A DNA stretch of 64,000 nucleotides from Montifringilla adamsi (taxonomy: Eukaryota > Chordata > Aves > Passeriformes > Passeridae): NCBI GenBank assembly GCA_017590115.1, contig JAGGNK010009114.1, forward strand, positions 20,297,747 through 20,361,746, written 5' to 3'. How positions within the stretch are numbered: the stretch's first letter is position 1; each line of letters opens with the position of its first letter. Shown piece after piece: positions 1-8,130 of the stretch. Position numbers and translations under genes: made by a program. The notes below the pieces were generated by a model. That model worked only from the letters and a program-made list of their open reading frames with translations. It searched no databases and was not told the DNA's origin.

Positions 1-200
1 GGCGGCGGCGTCGGGGGCGGCCAAGCCCCCCGCCGACGGGGGCGAGACTCACCCGGCGAAGTACGGGGAGCACGGCAGCCCCGCCATCCTCCTCATGGGC
101 TCTAATAATGGAGGACCTGTTATAAAGCCCGACTCGCAACAGCCGCTGGTGTGGCCTGCCTGGGTCTACTGCACTAGGTATTCAGACAGACCGTCCTCGG
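1..200 (+). CDS. EN1: Engrailed-1 homeobox protein, exon 1 (3' part only)
   Basis: This is the last 66 complete codons of exon 1, in the frame starting at position 2; the start codon and N-terminus are left of the window. The reading contains the engrailed-specific stretch ending in WPAWVYCTRYSDRPSSG. That stretch includes the EH2 'hexapeptide' WPAW at 152-163, which in engrailed proteins contacts PBX/Exd cofactors for cooperative DNA binding. The exon ends after one base of a Gly codon (200) and the intron begins with GTAAGG, so it is a phase-1 donor. EN1 is a nuclear transcription factor, mainly a repressor; the Groucho/TLE-binding EH1 motif would be encoded upstream and cannot be seen. An ATG at 95 is an internal Met, not a start, because the open frame and the conserved family sequence extend back to the window edge. 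EN1 rather than EN2 is decided from exon 2. Confidence 0.96.
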
Positions 201-2706
201 GTAAGGAACCGCGGCGCATCTGGGAGCTGTTAAATCGTGACAAGGTCGCCCCCCCGCCCCCCTTCTCCTTTCCCTCTTCCCCCCTTGGCTTTGGCTCCCG
301 GCTTGTTGAGGATCTCGCGTGGGGGGGAGGGCGGCCTGGGTCACCCGGGGCGAGAGGAAACGCGTCCCCCCCACCGCCACCACCCCTCCTTCCTCCTCCG
401 AGTCTCCCAAATTTGAATGTGACGCCGGGCCCCGATTCGGCAGCGGTTCGATGCGGAGAGCCGGCGGGAGCGACCCCTTCCCGCGCCCCCGCCCGCCCCT
501 CCTGCCGCAGCCCCGGGTGTTCCGCAGCGCGGCGGCGCGGGGTGAGAGCGTTGCGAGAAAAAGGCAGCGGGGTCGGCCGCTCCCTTGTGCTGAGGCTTTT
601 TCTCCCCTTATTTTATTTTATTTTTTTGTCCTGGGTGCTGCTGGAGGAGCGAGGGGGAGAAGACCCGAGGCACATGTTGAGCGGCTGCTGGCGGTGCGGG
701 GGGAGGAGGTAGTGTTTTCTTGGAGACGAAGGAAAAAGGGCTTTATCGAAGGTGGCGGAGAGGCTGTTTAGCCGGGCCTCTGCAGCGAGCCAGGCAGGCC
801 CTTAGGCCGCGCATTGCCGCCGGAGCCGGTGCTCCCTGCTGCCGTTCGGGGCCCAGCTCCGGGCTGGGGATATGCCTCTGCCCGAGGTATCGGCGCTCCC
901 CGTGGGAGCCGCCACCTCGGCCTTCCCGGCCCTGTTTTGCCGCCCCTTCTACGTCTTTACATTCCCCAGGTGCCCTCAGGCACCCCTTTATTTATCACCG
1001 TTAGTTTTTGGTTTTTATTGCCATATTTTTTTGAAGGAAGCCGAGGATGAGGCGATAGGGTTCCCCCATGACACCTCCAGCCAGCAGCCAGGGATCGGCC
1101 AGCGCGGAGCGGGGCCGGGGTGGGCTCCCCTGTGCCGGCTCTGGGCCGCTCCAGAGCGCGGGGAAGGCGGCGCTGCCTGGCCCCGGCCCTGCTCCGCACT
1201 GCCCGGCCTGGTGCTCCTCGCCAGCCGTCAGTGCGTCCGAGCCGTCTCCATCCCCCGTTATTGACACGTCCAGCGACTTCAAACTCAGAAAAGCCTCTTT
1301 GATTGACTGGGCTGATTGATGGGGTGATAGAGCTGTCAGACGGCACGGCCTCGCTCTCGGCCGGCCCGGCCGCGGGTGTTGTGTTGCCGATTCCCAGGGC
1401 CACCGAGCGCCCGGCGTTCTGCACTTGCGCCTTCATTTCCCTTCCTCGCCTTTCTTCGGGCAAAGGATAATTTCTGCATGTCCTCCTCCCCGACGCTCCC
1501 TGCTCGCTGCAACACGGAGGGGAGAAGGGCGAGGGGAGGCTGGCTGAGCTCGGCCGCTCTCTTTGTTGTGCTCGTAGCTGCCCGCCGGCCCCGACTGCTT
1601 CTCTCGGCTCCGGGGACGAGCGGGCTGCGGCGGTCGGAGGCGCCGGCACCCCGCTGCAAGGTGCCGGGACTCAGCAATTCACTCCCCGCGCCCTTCACCC
1701 CCCGCCGGTCCAGCCCGGGAGAATCCCGCTGGGCCCCGTCCCTCTCCCCACCGGGCCTCGTCTCTGTCCCCCCTGACAGCCGCTGCCGAGCCGGGGGGAA
1801 ATTCCCCCCGTTCCGGGAAAGAGCTGCTTCGGGAGAGAAGCTTTCGGCCTACTCGGCCGCAGGGAGGCCTCTCCGGCTTCGGCTCCGGCTGCTGCTGGCG
1901 GGGGGCTGCGGGCCTGGGACCGCCCGCCGAGCCCGGCAGCTGTCGGGGAATTTTCGTAGATCCCATTCTTCACGGTTCCCTCCCCGCTCCTCTTCCCCAT
2001 GGCCGGGCCAGGCCGGCGGGCAGAGGACCGGGGGTACCCTCCTCGGCTAGGCGCTGCCCTCAGGATGCGCCCCGGGACCGGGTGGCTTCCCCGGTGAGCT
2101 GCGTTGCACTTCAGCTGACCGCTTTGCGGCCTGGATGTGGAGCAGCGGGGCTCTGCTTTTGGCTGGGCTTCGCGAAGGGAGCCGCAAGCGGGGCCGTAGG
2201 TCCCCGACAGAGATCGGCCGCCGGAGAGCCCAGGCGACCCGGGCGGTGGCGGCGGGGCTCCGGGGTGGCGGCGGAGAAGGGCTCCCCAGGAGTGGGCTGG
2301 CTTTGCGGAGAGGGTCGTTGTTCCCCGAAAGGAGACCAGGGCAGCCTTCTGCCGGTCTGCTGCTGGCGGTTCCCCGGTACCTGGCAGCGGGGACCTTCGG
2401 TCCCCGCGCTGCCCGGCGGATTCGCTGCCCGGCAGGCACAGCCCGGTCCCGGGCCATGCAGGAGAGCGGCTCGGCCCTGCAGGGCGGGCGGAGCGGCGCC
2501 CCGACGTGTGCCGGGGCGCGGGGCGAGCGGGCTCGGCGGGGCCGGGGCGGCTGGTGATGCGCGGGCGCGCTCGGCCCCGGCCTCCCCGTTCCTTCCCCAT
2601 CCTTCCCTCCGCCGTGCCGGGGCGGCGGTGCCGGGGTTGGGGGGCTGGGGGGGACACACAGAACCAGCACAAATTCACCCGTCGGCCATTTTTCTTCGGC
2701 CGGCGG

Positions 2707-2900
2707 GGCGGGGGCGGCGGTCGGTCTGTCGGGCGGTCGGTCGGTCGGTCGGTCGGTCGGCGGCGCGGCCCTGCCCAGCGGCGTGTGTGTGCCCTGCCCG
2801 CAGGGCGGGGGCGGCGGTCGGTCTGTCGGGCGGGCGGTCGGTCGGTCGGTCGGTCGGCGGCGCGGCCCTGCCCAGCGGCGTGTGTGTGCCCTGCCCGCAG
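2707..2900 (+). repeat. 97-bp tandem duplication carrying the EN1 splice acceptor
   Basis: Copy 1 is 2707-2803 and copy 2 is 2804-2900. They align end to end without gaps and I see one difference, T at 2737 against G at 2834. Each copy holds a (CGGT)n stretch, then GCGGCGCGGCCCTGCCCAG, a short GT run and the acceptor-like end TGCCCTGCCCGCAG. Exon 2 starts directly after copy 2, so copy 1 supplies a second apparently complete acceptor at 2803. Use of that site would add 97 nt, which is not a multiple of three, and would shift the homeodomain out of frame. A further AG (CTGCCCAG) sits inside each copy at 2778 and 2875. The near identity means either a very recent duplication or an assembly error in GC-rich DNA. 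Confidence 0.9.
2731..2857 (+). repeat. (CGGT)n short tandem repeats
   Basis: Each 97-bp copy contains an uninterrupted run of CGGT/TCGG units, at about 2734-2760 and 2834-2857. GC-rich tetranucleotide runs like these are prone to replication slippage and may have seeded the larger duplication. Confidence 0.85.
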
Positions 2901-3217
2901 GCCCCCGCACCAGGAAGCTGAAGAAGAAGAAGACGGAGAAGGAGGACAAGCGGCCGAGGACGGCGTTCACGGCCGAGCAGCTGCAGCGGCTGAAGGCGGA
3001 GTTCCAGGCGAACCGGTACATCACGGAGCAGCGGCGGCAGAGCCTGGCCCAGGAGCTCAGCCTCAACGAGTCCCAGATCAAGATCTGGTTCCAGAACAAA
3101 CGGGCCAAAATCAAGAAGGCGACGGGCATTAAGAACGGGCTGGCGCTGCACCTCATGGCCCAGGGACTCTACAACCACTCCACCACCACGGTGCAGGACA
3201 AAGAGGAGAGCGAGTGA
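2901..3217 (+). CDS. EN1: Engrailed-1 homeobox protein, exon 2 (homeodomain and C-terminus)
   Basis: The exon follows the acceptor CCTGCCCGCAG and completes the Gly codon begun in exon 1. It then encodes 104 residues and ends at TGA (3215-3217). The Lys-rich EH3 linker ([10 protein letters not shown]) leads into the 60-residue homeodomain at 2945-3124. Helix 3 reads [15 protein letters not shown], with Gln at homeodomain position 50 and Asn at 51, the residues that give recognition of TAATTA-type sites. The EH5 tail [20 protein letters not shown] follows, and the protein ends in DKEESE. The residues IKNGLALH and STTTVQDK are typical of EN1; EN2 differs in both places. EN1 sets midbrain-hindbrain identity, ventral limb ectoderm identity and V1 interneuron fate. 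No frameshift or missing key residue is visible. Codon third positions are strongly G/C, as in the surrounding CpG-rich DNA. Confidence 0.98.
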
Positions 3218-3785
3218 GGCGGGCGGCCCCAGCCCAGCCCTGCGCCGCGGCGCCGGCCCGCCGGCCGGGAGGCGGACAGGTGCGATTTAAAAGCAGATCT
3301 ATTGTCTATCCATAGTATAAGGACTCCGATTAAGAAAAAAAAAATAAATATGAACACTTAAGAAAAATTATCTCTATATAGCCAAACAGCATATGACCTT
3401 GTATATATTTAATTTCAGGTAAGAAATATGTGTAGCGATCTCTATTTGCTGGACAGTTTCTCTCTTCCCTTCTCTCTGTTTCTCCTTTCTTTTGTTCGTT
3501 TGTTCGTTTTGTTTGCTTTCCTTTTTTTTTCTTTCTCCCCCCATGTCCGTTTCTCCTGTTTTACAGTAAATGTCGGACTTTTCTCATCTGTCGTTTGATC
3601 TTATTTTATTTTTTTTTTTGTGTGTGTGTGAATTTCTGTCTCTCTCTTTTTTTTTTTTTTTTCCCGAGGAAAAAAAAATTCTGATCCACAGACTGCGAGA
3701 CTGAACCCGCCGCTACAAGCCAAAGATTTTATTATGTTCAGAAATCTGTAGTCTGAAATAAAGTGTAGACTGTGTTCAGGATCCA
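3218..3785 (+). other. EN1: EN1 3' UTR
   Basis: This is the untranslated region after the TGA. The first 70 bases are GC-rich. The rest is AT-rich with long pyrimidine runs (about 3460-3540 and 3595-3665). A Pumilio-type element TGTATATA lies at 3400-3407. The 3' end is inferred from the AATAAA at 3757-3762 and the GT-rich sequence after it; the exact cleavage site is not fixed. Confidence 0.7.
3757..3762 (+). terminator. EN1 polyadenylation signal
   Basis: A canonical AATAAA is followed within 30 nt by GT-rich sequence (GTGTAGACTGTGTTC), about 540 nt after the stop codon. Other AATAAA hexamers lie at 3343-3348, upstream inside an A-rich run, and at 3848-3853 and 3852-3857, downstream, so proximal and distal alternative ends are possible. 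Confidence 0.65.
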
Positions 3786-4180
3786 GGCTGGCTGTAATTC
3801 TTTATTTTAGTGTATGGATGTTTGCATATATATATACATAAAAATATAATAAATAAATGTATATATATACACCATACGCTGTGTACATAGTGCCATTTTA
3901 GTGGCATATTTAGGTTTTGCTTTCGATAGATGCAGCAGTTTTTAAACTACTCATCCCTTGTTCAAAACCCTTAGACCTTCGATTTTTAAAAAATTATCTT
4001 TAATTTTTCTACCCTTTAAAAATAATTAATTTTCTTTGGCAATTGCAGTCGTGCTTCACCTCCCCTTTTTAACCAGAAATTAAAACCACCTCATAATAAT
4101 GGTGATACAAGTTCCCGCTGAAAAATTGCCTGAAATTGTCTGGATACTTAGGGCTCCGGGATGTATTGGAAGGATTTTGG
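3786..4180. other. AT-rich non-coding stretch 3' of EN1
   Basis: It has AT-dinucleotide runs (3828-3872) and a T/A-rich block at 3975-4050 with TAATTA-like cores. No gene is seen. It separates the gene-body CpG island from the next one. Confidence 0.6.
3848..3857 (+). terminator. Possible distal polyadenylation signals (two overlapping AATAAA)
   Basis: Two overlapping AATAAA hexamers sit in an AT-dinucleotide-rich stretch, with TGTGTACATAGTG after them. If used, they would extend the EN1 3' UTR by roughly 100 nt. Confidence 0.35.
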
Positions 4181-4189
4181 TCTGACAGC

Positions 4190-5215
4190 TCCTTGCCTCT
4201 CTCCGAGAGGATCTGCTCCCACGCTGTTTCCAGCGAGGATCGGGCCGGAGCGATCGGCATTCGGCGCCGGGCGCTGCGCCACCGCTCCCGGGAGCGCTCC
4301 CGGCGCCGGTCCCTGCCCTCCGCTCCCTCTTGCGGGACTCGGGCTCGCATTTGCCGTGTGCGTGGGACGCGGGGCGGCACGCCAGGGCTCCCGCTCCGCT
4401 TTTCCACCCGCCCCGGTTAAAGGCCGGCCGTGCCCAGTCCTGGGTCGGCTCTCCTCGCCGCCGGCCGGGAGACACGGACGGGCCGGGACCGGGCCGTGCC
4501 CGTGGCCTCCTCCTCGAGCCGTCGGGGACCGCCGGGCCTGAGCCCACGCGGGCCTGGCGTGGGGCCCCGCCGAGCCGAGGGCAGGCGACGGGATTCCCCT
4601 CCTGACTGACCCTGATGGAACCGGGCACCGAGGCGGGTGGAGAGCCGCCCGTCCCCCTCGACGAGGCTGGCTGTCGGCTTTCCTTCTCCTCTTTCTGCTC
4701 CTCTCTATCCCTGCCCTAGGCCCGCAGCCGGCAGGGCGAAGAGGACGAGCGAGCAGAGCTGGAGCCGGGGGACCCTTTCTCTTGCATCTCCCCGGAGAAT
4801 GGGGCGATGCCGAGGCCATGCCCAGGTCAGTGGGACCGGGGGGCGGAAGGGGGCAAGCAGCAGCACTCTGGGTCTGTGTAGCCTGCAGCTCCCCCCTCCT
4901 CGTCCCGTCAGAGGCATTAGGGGTTTTCCGTCTATTTGAGAAGGGGAGCAGTGGGGATGATGGCTTCTGCCAATTTCGTGCTTTTTAACTTTTCCCTGCT
5001 TAGAGCTGCGGTTTGCTGTCACCGTCTGGGGATGGAGGCGCAGGCTGGGGACAGAGCCCCCTGCCCCCCGTGCCCATTACCGGTGGGGCAGGACCCCTCC
5101 TACACCTCATCCCACTCCAACCTACCCCAGCGTATCCCACCCCATCCCCGCCCAGCCCAGCCCGCCTCTGCCCGCTGAGGGCTCTTCTCTCTGCAGGCCG
5201 AGGAGCCGGGAATAC
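4190..5215. promoter_or_regulatory. CpG island downstream of EN1
   Basis: Dense CpG runs from about 4190 to 4860, and GC-rich sequence continues to about 5200. Open frames here overlap in many registers with no recognisable domain, so I do not call a gene. It could be a Polycomb or enhancer island, or the promoter of an unannotated non-coding RNA. No TATA box or clear splice structure is visible. Confidence 0.6.
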
Positions 5216-5284
5216 TCAGAGGGCTTAAATAAATGTTGTACAGCGCCATCTAAAGTTGTGCATTTCTTTCTCTCTCTCTTTTTG

Positions 5285-5288
<4 letters not shown>

Positions 5289-5353
<65 letters not shown>
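5289..5353. repeat. Poly(T) tract, 65 nt
   Basis: Sixty-five uninterrupted T residues follow a CT-rich lead (TTTCTTTCTCTCTCTC). It is the longest pure homopolymer in the window. It could be the poly(A) tail of an inverse retroposon, but no recognisable body lies next to it. Length may be unreliable in the assembly. Confidence 0.9.
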
Positions 5354-5354
<1 letters not shown>

Positions 5355-5359
5355 ACGGT

Positions 5360-6010
5360 ATTGGAACGCGAGCTCAAATCTTCCGCACTGAGGAAAATAA
5401 AGCCGTCCTTCAAAGTGCGAGTTCCACCGCTCGCGGGGAAAGCGGTCGGTGAGAGCCCGGACCGGCGGGGCAGCTGCAGAGTTCGGGGGCCGCATTCAGA
5501 TTCCCCCTGAGGACCCCCTTCACTTGCTGCTGTCCCGGAAACAGAGGAACATTGCTCCCCTACTCCCAGTCTTTGGAGTACTGGAGCCCGCTCCAGTCTC
5601 AGTTCAATCCTCTGCCTTTGCCATACACGCCGTCTCGCACTCCCCTGGAGCTGTACAGGCGAAAAATGGCATTTCTCCTTAAAAACAGAGTAACTGTCAT
5701 CCCCAAGAGCATTCCCAGGCCGGATCTGGCCCGGACCTGCCGAGGGTAGAGGGCACCAACCCGCTTCACTTCTCCTGTCGGCGGGACACGGGTGATGCTC
5801 GGGCCGGCTCTCGGCGTGGGTCGAGCAGGGCTGTCGGCCCCTCCCGCTGTCCCCCCCGCCCTGCTGCCCCCGGGACCCCGGGACCTGCTGCCTACCTGCA
5901 GCCGGGAGCCGGCTCCAGGGTGCTGGGGTTACCCGAAGGCTGGGGGGGCTCCAGAGGAGGAGGAAGATGAAGAAGAGTTTCCTCAGCCGTGGGTTGTCCA
6001 ACCAGACTCA
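5360..6010. promoter_or_regulatory. GC/CpG-rich block
   Basis: Two CpG-rich parts (5365-5510 and 5700-5940) enclose a more mixed segment (5511-5700). No credible gene. It is part of the broad GC-rich domain flanking EN1. Confidence 0.5.
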
Positions 6011-6044
6011 GCTGAGCTGGACAAGTCAGGAATAAAGCCGACGA

Positions 6045-6135
6045 GGGAAATATAGGGCAGATTAAAGGAGGCCTAAAGAGGATTATTTAAACAAATCAGA
6101 CTTTTTAATGTAATTACGCTTTTAGGATTTCTCAC
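6045..6135. promoter_or_regulatory. AT-rich element inside the CpG domain, candidate enhancer core
   Basis: About 90 AT-rich bases sit abruptly between two GC-rich blocks. They hold a forkhead-like TAAACAAA (6088-6095), a TAATGTAATTAC homeodomain-type pair (6107-6118) and GATTA cores. Such islands next to developmental genes are often conserved enhancers; conservation was not tested. Confidence 0.4.
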
Positions 6136-6159
6136 GGAGAGCAGCTGAGCGGAGCATAT

Positions 6160-6780
6160 TGGTGAATGGGTGCAGGCCGGCGGGGTCCAGGTCTGTCCTC
6201 GCCGGCTCCACGAACGACCTTGGTCCCCTGTGGGTACCGAGGGCATAGAGGCCCGCGGGGAATGGGGGGGAAGACCTTCACCCTGGGCTCAGCACCAGCC
6301 CGAGCTGAGAAACAAGAGCAGAAGGCGCAACATCCTCCCCGTAGGGAAGGGACCAGGTGTGCGCGGAGCGGCGGGGGGAGGCGAGGGACACGCACCGGGC
6401 CCCCGGCAGGGGAGGAATGCCGAGGGATGGACGGACGGGTGGGACTGGGGAGCCCAAGTCCCAGGAAGAGCACCCGCTAGTCCAGGCGGAAAAGCCCTGG
6501 AGGCAAAGCGCTACCCTCCCCCTCCTTCCTGCGTGCCTCGGGGGTCTGTTCCCCCACACCCCGGCTCTCGGGAGGCAGCCGCGCCTTTGTGGGATGTGAA
6601 TATCAGTCAACACCCAACAGACAGCCCCCTGCCCCCCCCGTCCTCCCTCCGCTGGCGGAAGGACGCACCGACGCTTGTTTCTCCGTCCAGGGCACCCCTT
6701 GAATCGAGGACAATCGTTCCAGGCCCCCGGCCCTGGCCCGACGACCACCCCCCGGGAGGGCGCGGCCCGGCGGCCTGCTG
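6160..6780. promoter_or_regulatory. GC/CpG-rich block
   Basis: GC-rich, with G-runs and C-runs and many overlapping open frames that show no family resemblance. Probably the same unmethylated domain as its neighbours. Confidence 0.5.
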
Positions 6781-6796
6781 ATTTGCATATGCAAAT
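6781..6796. promoter_or_regulatory. Perfect octamer palindrome (POU-factor site)
   Basis: ATTTGCATATGCAAAT is identical to its reverse complement and consists of two back-to-back octamers (ATTTGCAT and ATGCAAAT). The central TTGCATATGCAA differs from the POU-dimer MORE site (ATGCATATGCAT) only at the two outer bases. It sits at the edge of a CpG-rich block. Confidence 0.6.
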
Positions 6797-6884
6797 GAGG
6801 CACGGGGGAGGGGGGGAAGGCCACGCGTGGTCCCCCCCGTCAGTCCCCTCCGGCCGGGGCGCAGATCCCGCTGCCTCCTGTCAC

Positions 6885-7000
6885 GGAACTTGTTCCTTTG
6901 TGCCGCCTTTCGAGGAATCAAAGCAGACACGGTTGTGACACGTAGCCCGGAGGGTCAGAGGTCAGATTTCACAATCCCAATTACAATGATTTCTAATGAT
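6885..7000. promoter_or_regulatory. Clustered TCF/LEF-like, DR1 and homeodomain-like motifs, candidate enhancer
   Basis: In about 115 bp there is GGAAC-TT-GTTCC (6885-6896), CCTTTGT (6895-6901, reverse TCF/SOX-like), ATCAAAG (6917-6923, TCF/LEF-like) and GGGTCA-G-AGGTCA (6952-6964). The last is a direct repeat with one-base spacing as bound by RXR, COUP-TF or HNF4-type receptors. CAATTAC (6978-6984) and TAATGATG follow. EN1 is a known WNT-pathway target, which makes the TCF-like sites relevant, but binding is inferred from motif match only. Confidence 0.45.
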
Positions 7001-7049
7001 GTTTATCTTGCGGGTTCCGACGGCTGGGAGCTTTACAAGAGAGCTTCGC

Positions 7050-7570
7050 TCCCCTCCCCTCTGCTTGGAGGGCCGTGGGTGCGGGGGGCTCTCGCCTTGC
7101 GCTTCCCCCGGGCACGGAGCGCCGCTTCCAACCTTCCGAAGGGCGCTGGGAGCCGGACGACGGTGCCGGGGGAAGGACGTCACGGGTCCGGCCCAGGCCC
7201 CGGGCTCCCTCCGTGCTTCCCCGCGGTGGTCGAGGCCACGCCGGAATTAAGCGAGTGAACACCACAGTGGCTTACAGTGAGTTCTGCCAAGCACTCACCT
7301 CTCCCTCCCCGTCGGGTAAGGTCCGAGGCAGCGCTAGCAAGTGACTGAGCGGAGGTAGGAGCTCTGCTCGTCGATCATTTGTCCGGAGTCGGTCGCGGCT
7401 GTAGTGGCTGTAGGGACCGGCCTTGCCCCGCTCACCCTCCCGCCCCTGAGCCGCTCAGCCCCGTCCGAGTCCCGGGGGAGGCAGCGGGCGGTCCCTGCGG
7501 GGAGCTCCCTCCGCACCCGGAGAGGGTCCTGGCAGCGGGGAGCACGGCCCAGAACACCTCTCAGCCCCAG
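7050..7570. promoter_or_regulatory. GC/CpG-rich block
   Basis: CpG-dense at 7060-7260 and 7360-7560, with a less GC-rich gap between. No gene recognised. Confidence 0.5.
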
Positions 7571-8130
7571 GGCCCCGACTTCCTCGATGTAAACCAGTTC
7601 GATGTAACTTTTATTTTGTCTTACAAGAAATAAACGCAGAGCGGCGATCGGATCAAAACACAACTCAAACGGTTTCCTTTTAAATCTAAAACCGTTTTGA
7701 ATAAGATTTGTCGAATGGCCAAGGGCTGAAACTTTGAGAAAAGGTAATAAATGTTGAGTAAAAAAAAAAAAAAAAATCTTAACTTTTCTTCTGTTGGGGA
7801 GTTGGACACGTAGCACACGAGCCCCAGCCTCGGGCTGGCTGTTGACAGAAGCGCGCAAGGTGCATCTTTATGCTCTACATCAAATGCCTTTGACACAGAC
7901 TTAAAAAAGTCTATGTAAAGCAGCTAATGGTGCTCGCTCTTCCGGCTGAGTAAGTCGGGGAACCAGATTTTGCTGGAAGTAGAAGCCCTTTGCTCTGAGA
8001 ACTGATCTTTACTGCATCAGGTGAGCAACCCTTACATTAAAAAGACTTTTCTTGTTTGTTTTTGGCCACTTGATCAGTTTGGAGATAACGAAGATGCGAA
8101 TAAAAACTTTGGTAGCTGCGGCAGCAGCAG
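7571..8130. other. Non-coding AT-leaning stretch between CpG blocks
   Basis: It contains a 17-nt A run near 7760-7776 and unusual-looking single-copy sequence (7590-7750) with inverted AAACGGTTT/AAACCGTTTT elements at about 7666-7697. No gene seen. Confidence 0.5.

Larger units (their letters stand above)
201..2900 (+). other. EN1: EN1 intron 1 (phase 1)
   Basis: The intron runs from GTAAGG at 201 to CCCGCAG at 2900, splitting a Gly codon between EH2 and the homeodomain linker, the position expected for engrailed genes. It is about 2.7 kb, very GC-rich and full of CpG. Moderately AT-rich patches at about 600-640, 995-1040 and 1440-1480 are the only breaks. Long open frames run across it in several frames on both strands, but they come from the lack of A/T-rich stop codons and match no family I recognise. 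The polypyrimidine tract before exon 2 is weak. The last 194 bases are a two-copy 97-bp tandem duplication, listed separately. Confidence 0.93.
1..3300. promoter_or_regulatory. CpG island over the EN1 gene body
   Basis: C+G and CpG density are high across exon 1, the intron and exon 2 and drop sharply after about 3300. Developmental homeobox genes normally sit in such unmethylated, Polycomb-marked domains. The limits are estimated by eye. Confidence 0.75.

Noticed and set aside
95..712. Long open frame starting at ATG 95
   Set aside because: It starts inside EN1 exon 1 and reads through the donor at 201 into intron. The true coding part stops at 200; the ATG is an internal Met.
2707..2900. 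CRISPR-like or satellite array
   Set aside because: Only two contiguous copies, no spacers, and vertebrate context.
2506..3132. 208-codon plus-strand frame over exon 2
   Set aside because: It is the homeodomain exon read out of frame; it would only be used after the upstream duplicated acceptor and carries no domain.
2047..3156. 369-codon open frame on the minus strand
   Set aside because: It is antisense to the EN1 exon and the CGGT repeat. Its Pro/Arg/Asp-Arg-Pro-Thr repeats come from the DNA repeat and GC bias.
2901..3217. Assignment to EN2
   Set aside because: The linker [14 protein letters not shown] and the STTTVQDK...ESE tail fit EN1; EN2 differs at these places.
4069..5228. Several overlapping open frames in the downstream CpG island
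   Set aside because: They exist in many frames on both strands at once, as expected from GC-rich DNA, and show no domain or splice-supported structure.
5225..6001. 258-codon minus-strand frame with a poly-Lys tract
   Set aside because: The Lys tract is the 65-nt T run read backwards. No family resemblance elsewhere.
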